64,000 nucleotides of DNA from Gammaproteobacteria bacterium (GTDB lineage Bacteria > Pseudomonadota > Gammaproteobacteria > UBA4575), in assembly GCA_014075255.1 (NCBI GenBank), contig CP046178.1, positions 320,001-384,000 of the forward strand, given 5' to 3'. The stretch's first letter is position 1. Every line of letters starts with the position of its first letter. The translations under genes were made by a program, and so were the position numbers. Shown here in pieces: positions 57,210 through 64,000 of this stretch. The notes beneath the pieces are model-generated. The model made no database searches. It was not told where the DNA came from and saw nothing but the letters and a program-made list of their open reading frames with translations.

Positions 57210-58210
57210 TCCACTTTGATATAACACTTAAGAGCATAAAAATACAACACGGTTTTGCGTTATTACCGGTTGTAATCATAATTACCGTCATTGCAAGCAT
57301 TGCACTGCTTATAAATAGTCAAAGCGCGATGAATACAAATAATGTGGCATCACAAAATGAGAAAACTGAAGTAGTGTATCTTGCGCAAGCTGCTTTAGAG
57401 CATGCTACATGGGTAGCTGATGATAGCGGGTGTACAGGGTATTCACTTCCTGCTACATCGCTTGGTGCTAATTCATATACTGCAACCTATACACCAACTA
57501 ATGATTCACCAGTTACTATTGCGGCAACTGGAACGCTCTCCAATGGTGTGACGCACACTATTACTGGAAACAATATGCAAGTTTTTAATCCCAATACTCA
57601 AACCATATTATTGCAACCGGGTAGCGAGGGAATAGATAGTTTTATTGAAGGTGACTCAGGTCATCAAGATCACAATAAAGAAACGGATAAAGATTTAAAA
57701 ATTGATTCTGAGACGAATAAAAATTATCGTATATTATTTCAGTTTGATCTTTCATCAATACCATCAACTGCGAAATTGGATTCGGCTGTATTGGAAATGT
57801 ATATGCATAGTAGTAGCGGTGCAAATGATGAAATAGAAGCGCACGCACTTACACGTGCATGGACAGAAGATGGTGTTACGTGGAATGACTATAATGGAAT
57901 AAATTCCTGGAGTACTCCAGGTGGTGATTACGATGCAAATATTGCCGGTGCGTTTACACCGAATGGGGCAGGATGGAATTCGTTAGATATAACTAGTCTT
58001 GCACAAGCGTGGGTGACAAGTGATTACCCTAATTATGGAATGATACTTTTGTCTCCGTCTGCTTCAGGCAATAACAAAAGAAATTCCACAGTAGTGATGC
58101 GGCTGATTCAAGTTTGCATCCAAAATTCACGATTACTTATAGATGTGAGTGTGGCGTGGGACCGTGTGCGCTTCCACCATCCAATGAGCCCATCGCTCAT
58201 TGGAAACTAG
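57206..58210 (+). CDS. PilX/MshP-like prepilin with DNRLRE domain, N-terminal part of a frameshifted adhesin
   Basis: The N-terminus has a prepilin-like site HG followed by FALLPVVIIITVIASIALLI, without Glu5, as in some PilX/MshP or GspK-type proteins. After about 125 residues comes a DNRLRE domain (about 130-295, with ILFQFDLSSIPSTAKLDSAV and LTRAWTEDGVTWNDY), a beta-sandwich of surface proteins. The true frame breaks near 58085. The last 40 residues of this ORF are out-of-frame, and the coding sense continues in the ORF that ends at 59997. The joined gene would encode about 930 residues. Confidence 0.75.
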   Translation: MIHFDITLKSIKIQHGFALLPVVIIITVIASIALLINSQSAMNTNNVASQNEKTEVVYLAQAALEHATWVADDSGCTGYSLPATSLGANSYTATYTPTNDSPVTIAATGTLSNGVTHTITGNNMQVFNPNTQTILLQPGSEGIDSFIEGDSGHQDHNKETDKDLKIDSETNKNYRILFQFDLSSIPSTAKLDSAVLEMYMHSSSGANDEIEAHALTRAWTEDGVTWNDYNGINSWSTPGGDYDANIAGAFTPNGAGWNSLDITSLAQAWVTSDYPNYGMILLSPSASGNNKRNSTVVMRLIQVCIQNSRLLIDVSVAWDRVRFHHPMSPSLIGN

Positions 58211-59997
58211 ATGAAACCAGTGGCGTCAAGGCATTGGATTCGGTAGGTGGTCACGATGGAGAGCTGGTTAACGGTCCAGTTTGGGAAGCTGGGGGTCGCA
58301 TCGACGGTGCTTTAGATTTTGATGGATCAAATGACCAAATAGTTGTCCCACATGATGACACGTTGTCGCTTACAGAGGCGCTGACGATGTCAGCTTGGGT
58401 ATTCAATCAATCAGCATTTATGTCATCGACCCAGCGAGTGATTAGTAAGGAACAAATCGGGCAGAACGATTCCTATTGGATGGCTTTGTCTGGTGGTTAT
58501 TTGTATGTTGGCATTGGTGGAGCAATTTATACACCCGACACAATTTTTAATACCAATCAGTGGTACCACCTTGCCACTTCATACGATAGTGTGACCGAAG
58601 AAGTGCATATCTACGTTGATGGCGCGTTAGAATTAAGCGAACCAGCAATTGCGTCGTTAAACGAAAATACCGCTGACATTACGATTGGCAATAGCAATTG
58701 GGAAAACAAACCATGGGAAGGATTGTTAGATGATGTGCGTCTTTATAACCGTGCACTAACCCAAGAGGAAATTGACGAACTTGCAAATATACCCTCTGCA
58801 AACCCTGTTGCACATTGGAAGCTAGATGAAACCAGTGGCGCTATCGCTGTTGATTCAATAAGTGGGCATGATGGTACATTATTCAATGGTCCAGTGTGGA
58901 ATGTCAGTGGACAAGAAAATGGCGCGTTGGGTTTTGATGAGATAAATGATTATGTCTTAGTGCCCGATTTTGCATTTGGCACAGATTTCACTGTGTCATT
59001 CGGCTTTAAGATAGATGACAATTCAGGTTCGTTGTTTCAATATATGTACAGCCATGGCGATATAAATGGTGTCAGCAGTCTCAATGTTTTTCTTAACGAA
59101 GACGCACATGGCACTGATCCCAATATATTACGCACCGTGATTCGTGATGAGAATGACACCCTTAATAATACCGCTTTGGAATTTGATGTCAGCAGTATCA
59201 TAAAAGATGATTTCTGGCACACCTATACGTTAACAGTTGCAAATGGGAAGGGAGCTAATGTATATCTCGATGGTGTGCTGCAGAACTCGGATTCGCGGGG
59301 TAGCGATGCTTTTAACCCGACAACTGATATTTATCTTGGAGCGCGACAGGATTTGAATGCTGATCGTCTTTATGGTGGTTTGCTCGATAATGTCCGTATT
59401 TTTGACAGCGTACTTAGCGATACGGATATAGCAGCGCTTGCCATAGAAAAAGGTAGCGGGGGCGGGGGCGGCGAACCACCTCCCGAGCCAAGTTGTTCTG
59501 GTTATTTTCTTGACGAATTTAATGCGAGGAGTTATTCAGGTAATAACGGTACATTAAATTGGTCTACTGACTGGTTGGAAATAAACGAAAGCAACGGAGC
59601 AACTTCTGGGGATGAACAGGTGCGCAGTGATTTAGGGAGAGATTTCGTATTGCGTGTGCGTGATAATGACAGTGGTGGCGAAGGTGTTGAGCGTGAAGCA
59701 GATTTATCATCTTATACGAGTGCTACGTTGAATTTATTATTTAGCAGAGCTTCTCTCGATAATTTAAATGACTATGTAAGTATTGAAGTATCTTCAAATG
59801 GTGGTAGCACTTGGGATGAAATTGATCGTATCGAAGGGCCTGCAGACGACTCAAGTTATCTAACATTCAGTCAAGATATAAGTAAATTTATATCCAGTAA
59901 TACTCGGATTCGTTTTATTTCCTCTTCAACATTGGGCAACACAGACGAAGTGTATTTTGATGACGTGCAAATTGAGGTGAGTGGCTGTGCAAAGTAA
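58114..59997 (+). CDS. Tandem LamG adhesin, C-terminal part of the frameshifted prepilin
   Basis: This frame (first in-frame ATG at 58114, real coding sense from about 58085) holds two LamG/concanavalin-type domains. Each begins with almost the same phrase, IAHWKLDETSG and VAHWKLDETSG, at about residues 26-215 and 235-445. A Gly/Pro/Glu linker (GGGGGEPPPEP) leads to a C-terminal beta-rich domain (about 465-627) with a terminal cysteine. It has no signal peptide of its own, as expected if it is the outer part of the prepilin upstream. LamG domains also occur in MshQ of MSHA loci. The likely role is ligand binding at the pilus tip. Confidence 0.78.
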   Translation: MHPKFTITYRCECGVGPCALPPSNEPIAHWKLDETSGVKALDSVGGHDGELVNGPVWEAGGRIDGALDFDGSNDQIVVPHDDTLSLTEALTMSAWVFNQSAFMSSTQRVISKEQIGQNDSYWMALSGGYLYVGIGGAIYTPDTIFNTNQWYHLATSYDSVTEEVHIYVDGALELSEPAIASLNENTADITIGNSNWENKPWEGLLDDVRLYNRALTQEEIDELANIPSANPVAHWKLDETSGAIAVDSISGHDGTLFNGPVWNVSGQENGALGFDEINDYVLVPDFAFGTDFTVSFGFKIDDNSGSLFQYMYSHGDINGVSSLNVFLNEDAHGTDPNILRTVIRDENDTLNNTALEFDVSSIIKDDFWHTYTLTVANGKGANVYLDGVLQNSDSRGSDAFNPTTDIYLGARQDLNADRLYGGLLDNVRIFDSVLSDTDIAALAIEKGSGGGGGEPPPEPSCSGYFLDEFNARSYSGNNGTLNWSTDWLEINESNGATSGDEQVRSDLGRDFVLRVRDNDSGGEGVEREADLSSYTSATLNLLFSRASLDNLNDYVSIEVSSNGGSTWDEIDRIEGPADDSSYLTFSQDISKFISSNTRIRFISSSTLGNTDEVYFDDVQIEVSGCAK

Positions 59998-60068
59998 TTA
60001 CTAATGGTATAGATCATTAGTATTGCTAATCGTCTTGAATAGGTTTTTCCAACTTATGAGGAAAGCAT

Positions 60069-60272
60069 GTGGGAGACGGAAAGCCATCGTTTATTGACGT
60101 CGTAAAAAGCGTACTTGCCAGCTTTTTTGGTGTGCAGAGTGATAAAAACCGCAAGCGTGATTTCCAACATGGTAGTCCTGCGCAATTTATAATCGTTGGA
60201 TTAGTGTTGACGATATTATTTATCATCGGAATGATACTTATAGTGAAATTCATTCTTGCTTCAGCTGCATAA
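60069..60272 (+). CDS. DUF2970 small membrane protein
   Basis: The 67-residue protein starts with GTG at 60069. The N-terminal SVLASFFGVQSDKNRKRDF is the DUF2970 signature, and one membrane helix (about 40-62) ends the protein. The function of this family is not known. It lies alone after the pilus cluster and converges on the hydrolase gene. Confidence 0.85.
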   Translation: MGDGKPSFIDVVKSVLASFFGVQSDKNRKRDFQHGSPAQFIIVGLVLTILFIIGMILIVKFILASAA

Positions 60273-60273
60273 A

Positions 60274-60882
60274 CTATAACGCATCATAATCCTCAAGAAA
60301 CTCAAAAATTCCCTCTGCTAATAGTTGATAGCCGTCTGCATTAGGGTGTGCAAAATCTGATTTTAGTGAGTTATCACCTAGAATATCAGGCAGTAGCGAA
60401 AGTTCGATTGGAATGTTAGTTTCATTGGCAATTTCTTCATAAAGTTCAGAACTCTTTAGAAAAATACCTGGTTCAGGTACACCGAGCATGGCAACTTCTA
60501 TATTTCTTGTTTTTGCTGACTCAATCATTGCTGATAAATTACTTTTTTGCTCAATGCGAGAAAGTTTTTTTAAGATGTCATTCCCACCATGAATAAGAAT
60601 GAGTAGGTCGGGCTTATGTTCATCGAGTATTTTTGGTAAACGTTCTAAACCTTTACTGCTAATTTCTCCAGGTACTCCAGCATTAATTACAGTAATGTTT
60701 GCCAATTTGGATAATAGTGCAGGGTAGTCTTCTCCTTTATTTGCGCCTGTGCCGTAGGTTAGGCTGTCGCCAAAAGCAAGTATTGTTGCATCACTTGATA
60801 GCGGACTTAGATTTTTAGATGAGTCGCTGCATGTAAAGAGAGCAAAAACTAACAGTAATATTGCTAATACATTTATTTTCAT
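60274..60882 (-). CDS. SGNH/GDSL-family esterase (TesA-like)
   Basis: This is an arylesterase or lysophospholipase-like hydrolase of about 202 residues. Block I is AFGDSLTYG with the nucleophilic serine, the block III oxyanion residue is in HGGNDIL, and block V is DFAHPNADGY with the Asp/His pair. I placed the start at ATG 60882, giving a hydrophobic signal sequence MKINVLAILLLVFALFTC; the cysteine may be lipidated, though the lipobox is not canonical. A longer frame from 60957 overlaps the upstream nuclease gene. Confidence 0.85.
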   Translation of the reverse strand: MKINVLAILLLVFALFTCSDSSKNLSPLSSDATILAFGDSLTYGTGANKGEDYPALLSKLANITVINAGVPGEISSKGLERLPKILDEHKPDLLILIHGGNDILKKLSRIEQKSNLSAMIESAKTRNIEVAMLGVPEPGIFLKSSELYEEIANETNIPIELSLLPDILGDNSLKSDFAHPNADGYQLLAEGIFEFLEDYDAL

Positions 60883-60902
60883 ATAACTACTTATTTCAGT
60901 AC

Positions 60903-63809
60903 TCAGTGATCCCAAAAACTTTTCCTGCAAACACCAAAAGCATCGCATCTTTCGCAAGTATCGTTGTTTGCAAGAGCTGTAAGCGGGATGTCTTGTTGTA
61001 GACTCTTAAAGAATGACTGTAAGCGATGAAGATGTTCGTTTTTTAGATTATCAAGTTCATTATCTTTAATTACAGCTATGCTTTTAACGGTATTGTTGTC
61101 ACCTATTGCGACAAATTCAACCTGTGTTGTTTTCTCATTTGTGTTGCCTTCATTTAATAGTGCATACATAGGTAATTGCACTTGTTCACCTGCAATAATA
61201 CTTTTCTTGGTCGGTGTAATTCCAGTTTTATAATCAATAATGGCATAACCCTCTGAAGATCTGTCTACTCGATCAAGTCTGCCATGAATTTGTGACGTCT
61301 CATCGATATTATATTTCTTGGAAATTTCGTGATCCTTCGGAAGGTAATTTGCTTGTCGTTTACTTTCCCATTCTATGAATTTTGGGACTAAATTTAACCA
61401 GCGTTGCAGCCATAATTTGTTATTAAAATTCTCATCAGATTCATTGTCAGAAGATTGGGCGAATACTTGTTTGCTAATCGAACATAATGTGTCTTCGGCT
61501 TCTTTGCGATTATGTGTAGTAACAGTCTTATTAAAAGGGCCGGGAATAGAAGATAAATTGCTGAAAAAAGCATGAATGCTTTGATGTACTAAGCTTCCAA
61601 AATCTGCTTTGCTTAATTCTTCTTTAAGTTCATTTGTTTGAGATAGTTTTAAGCAGCTTAAGACAAAGTATTGATAAGGGCAGTCAATCAGACTTTGGTA
61701 TTGAGAAATTGAAATACTGTCTGGTTTAATTTCTGGTAATAATACAGGCCCAGGTTGTATTGATTGTGCTGGAAATGGAATTTCTGATCGTTTTTTAACA
61801 GTAGTGGAGTCTTGTTCTGTTAAATGTTGCAAGTTGGTATTAGTTAAATGCTTTCCATATGCCATGTAGTAAAACGTTTCGATGGCTTCTAGCCATGGAG
61901 AAGGAGTCATTATTTCTCCATTTTTCTCAGTTTGTACGGTTATTAGTATTTGGTCTGCAGCATCGAGTAAACAGCGAAATTGGTGTAAATGTCGCGCATG
62001 ATCATCACGCCAGGTAGGAATGTTTAGTTCGGTACGGACCTGTTCGTTAAAAAACACGTAATTATTATTAGTACCAGGAAAATTATTTTTATCTACTGAG
62101 GCGATTATTAGTGCGTCAAACTGTTGCAGGCGACTTTGTTCCAGACTGCAAAATGTTACGCTAGCCTGGTTAATTAATTGAGGAATAGGCGGCTTGTAGT
62201 TTTGCTGATCAAATATTCTAGACATAAAACGTCTAGATTCAGACCAACTTAGTTTGTTATCGACTAATTTAAAATGAGTAACCTGATCTTCAAATAAATT
62301 GATAATCTGCTTTCCAGCATCATCATTGCTTAGTGTGGTGTAAAGGCCTATTGGCTTTAGGCTATTTAACAGCTCATTTATAAATCGATGTAATGGATAG
62401 GTTTTATGACTATGCAACTTTGCTAGCAATTGCGCACTGGTTTCAAATCTATCGATTAGCTCTATTAGGTAGTCAAAAATGCAAGCATCTACTGTTTGAT
62501 TCTTGGCCTGAACTTTCTCAATGGCGCTACGATAACGATGGATGCCACTATGCAGATTGAACGCAAGGATAACTTCTTTTTCAAAAAAATTAATGGCTTG
62601 CTCATGTAAATCACTGTCTTCGACAGGAAAGAAGGGAGAAGTAGCAAGCGCTAATAGTTGTTTGGCAGGATATCTTTCTTCTATTAATTGTAGCCACCAT
62701 TCTACTACTACAGCAGCACTGGTTGTAGCTAAGGCCCAGCCTGCAGCATCGTTTACAGTAATGTTGGCGTGTTCAAGAACTGCGCGCAATCTTCGTACTA
62801 ACTTACGATCTGTAGTAACAATACCAATATTATGTTTGTTTTCATTAACCCAAATACGAATTTGAACATCTATGGCTTTTGTATGATGCTCGAAGTTATT
62901 GCTTTTATAGGTGCTTAAATGATCACCCAATGAATCAGGTTGCGAACCTGCAAAAATTTCTGCTCGTTGTTTAATGTTAAGTGAACTATCTGCAAAAACT
63001 TCGTCGAGCAGTATAGAATATGGGGTGCTTTCATTATTCTGTTTGAATTCTAATTGGGTGTCAGGGTTAATGTACTTTTTTAACCAATAATTGGTTCGCA
63101 CAGAGCAATCTGAGTTACTCGCATAAGCAAAAAATAATAATGTGCATTGTTTTTCAATTCTATTTAGAAAATCGCATTCAAGTTTAGATAACTGATCTAA
63201 TCCTACACAATAAAATATATTTTCCTCTGAAATATTTATACTCTTTAAGGCATTGGCATAGGCTTGAGTGGGATCAATGTAATTTTCATCAGTAGTTTGA
63301 TTTAACCAAGCTTCCCATAATACTTTTACTAGATCAGATTCGTGTAAAAGAGCACGAGAAATATCTTGGTTTTCACCTTGGTAGTATGTATTAAATTCTA
63401 TAGGCTCAATGTCATTTAATAACATTGCATCGAATAGTGATAAGAGTTCGTTAGCTATACCCCATGGGTTTGCACTGGAGAATAAATCAGGTTGTTGCTT
63501 AATGGCATCAACTAAAATCAATTCACGTGCATACTGAGCTAAAACCGGCTTGTTTATTTCATGTTTGCTACGGACCCATTGGTGTATTGTGGTTAACGTC
63601 GGTGGTAATACTGCATCGTGGCCTTGCTTTACGGCTTCTTTGAGAATTATTTCGCGCAGTATACTTTGTGATAGTTGATTGGGTAAAAATACAGTGACTT
63701 TGCGTAGGTCGGGAAACAAATGTGTTGCTTGTTTTGCAATTTCTTTACTGATGATATCCAGTAGGTTATTGCTATAGTGAACAAGATGTATGTTGTTGAG
63801 TGCGTACAA
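60903..63809 (-). CDS. AddB-like PD-(D/E)XK nuclease family protein
   Basis: This is a 968-residue protein of the AddB/RexB-like group of predicted DNA repair nucleases. The N-terminal half resembles an inactivated helicase (VTVFLPNQLSQSIL). The C-terminal nuclease domain has YAIIDYKTGITP, where the Asp and the Lys are catalytic. A probable iron-sulfur site uses the cysteine of DCPYQYFVLSCL with CERCDAFGVC. The usual helicase partner AddA/UvrD-like protein is not in the window. The start is a TTG at 63809 without a clear ribosome site, so the true N-terminus is uncertain. Confidence 0.85.
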   Translation of the reverse strand: MYALNNIHLVHYSNNLLDIISKEIAKQATHLFPDLRKVTVFLPNQLSQSILREIILKEAVKQGHDAVLPPTLTTIHQWVRSKHEINKPVLAQYARELILVDAIKQQPDLFSSANPWGIANELLSLFDAMLLNDIEPIEFNTYYQGENQDISRALLHESDLVKVLWEAWLNQTTDENYIDPTQAYANALKSINISEENIFYCVGLDQLSKLECDFLNRIEKQCTLLFFAYASNSDCSVRTNYWLKKYINPDTQLEFKQNNESTPYSILLDEVFADSSLNIKQRAEIFAGSQPDSLGDHLSTYKSNNFEHHTKAIDVQIRIWVNENKHNIGIVTTDRKLVRRLRAVLEHANITVNDAAGWALATTSAAVVVEWWLQLIEERYPAKQLLALATSPFFPVEDSDLHEQAINFFEKEVILAFNLHSGIHRYRSAIEKVQAKNQTVDACIFDYLIELIDRFETSAQLLAKLHSHKTYPLHRFINELLNSLKPIGLYTTLSNDDAGKQIINLFEDQVTHFKLVDNKLSWSESRRFMSRIFDQQNYKPPIPQLINQASVTFCSLEQSRLQQFDALIIASVDKNNFPGTNNNYVFFNEQVRTELNIPTWRDDHARHLHQFRCLLDAADQILITVQTEKNGEIMTPSPWLEAIETFYYMAYGKHLTNTNLQHLTEQDSTTVKKRSEIPFPAQSIQPGPVLLPEIKPDSISISQYQSLIDCPYQYFVLSCLKLSQTNELKEELSKADFGSLVHQSIHAFFSNLSSIPGPFNKTVTTHNRKEAEDTLCSISKQVFAQSSDNESDENFNNKLWLQRWLNLVPKFIEWESKRQANYLPKDHEISKKYNIDETSQIHGRLDRVDRSSEGYAIIDYKTGITPTKKSIIAGEQVQLPMYALLNEGNTNEKTTQVEFVAIGDNNTVKSIAVIKDNELDNLKNEHLHRLQSFFKSLQQDIPLTALANNDTCERCDAFGVCRKSFWDH

Positions 63810-63844
63810 AAGTGAATGAAATTCTGATTTATCTAGATGCTTTA

Positions 63845-63994
63845 TTAATAAATGGTCTCAAAGTGTTCATGTGTATAAACATACCCACTGCATTCACGGT
63901 ATTTTTTGGTTCGTTTTATGTCCACGAAAGGAATGTATGCCGTTTTTGCAGGAGTAAACTGGTCAAGAGAAATCAGAGCTTCTTTATGATTCAT
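63845..63994 (-). CDS. Possible small protein upstream of the AddB-like gene
   Basis: A 49-codon frame begins with ATG at 63994 and stops at 63845, 35 bp before the nuclease gene in the same direction. The product begins MNHKEALISLDQF and has many Lys and Tyr residues but no recognisable motif. Any ribosome site would lie beyond the window edge. It may be chance or the tail of a larger gene. I see no competing ORF on the other strand. Confidence 0.25.
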   Translation of the reverse strand: MNHKEALISLDQFTPAKTAYIPFVDIKRTKKYRECSGYVYTHEHFETIY

Positions 63995-64000
63995 TTAAAT

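Overview
The window is a chromosomal segment of an AT-rich bacterium, most likely a gammaproteobacterium. Supporting this are the ilvH-ilvC-psd-pssA-leuA order, the cmoA-cmoB pair, prfC, rimI, a family-4 uracil-DNA glycosylase, bepA, tusA and an MSHA-type pilus locus. The order or genus cannot be fixed from the sequence alone. No rRNA, tRNA, CRISPR array, transposase, integrase or phage gene was seen.

Region 1 (about 0.1-24.2 kb) is an amide-utilisation island. On the minus strand lie both subunits of N,N-dimethylformamidase (DMF to dimethylamine plus formate) and a five-gene UrtABCDE-like ABC importer. Both transcription units are preceded by the same 64-bp sequence element. Next come a NarL-type response regulator, a hybrid histidine kinase with its own Tat-exported amide/urea-type binding protein, a 2-haloacid dehalogenase and a UT-family urea channel. 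Then follow amiC-amiR, an attenuated leader and amiE (aliphatic amidase), a CbbQ/CbbO-type AAA+/VWA pair and acetyl-CoA synthetase. Together they make a coherent route: amides are taken up and hydrolysed, and the acetate is activated to acetyl-CoA. Three homologous binding proteins appear in three settings: transport, periplasmic signalling (inferred) and cytoplasmic antitermination.

Region 2 (24.3-38.1 kb) is housekeeping: a BepA-like metalloprotease, tusA, ilvH, ilvC, a Psd-like protein with a degenerate self-cleavage site, pssA, leuA, a uracil-DNA glycosylase, rimI, prfC, cmoA, cmoB and a frameshifted NDH-2-type dehydrogenase gene. Two short ORFs rich in branched-chain residues, each followed by a terminator-like hairpin, precede ilvH and leuA and look like attenuators. 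The catalytic partner of IlvH is absent.

Region 3 (38.2-60 kb) is a cyclic-di-GMP and type IV pilus region of MSHA type. It holds a membrane GGDEF/EAL protein, an orphan pseudopilin, two nearly identical major pilins 12.7 kb apart, and PilM/N/O-, MshK- and MshL-like assembly proteins. It also contains a histidine kinase, a receiver protein and a second GGDEF/EAL protein, a GspE-type ATPase fused to STAS and MshEN domains, a GspF-type platform protein, minor pilins (one with a long Asp-rich, calcium-site-like insertion) and a very large DNRLRE/LamG prepilin-like adhesin.

Region 4 (60-64 kb) holds a DUF2970 membrane protein, an SGNH/GDSL hydrolase and an AddB-like PD-(D/E)XK nuclease. Three otherwise intact genes (ndh, the mshK-like gene, the LamG adhesin) each carry what looks like a single-base deletion, which could be sequencing error or real inactivation/phase switching.
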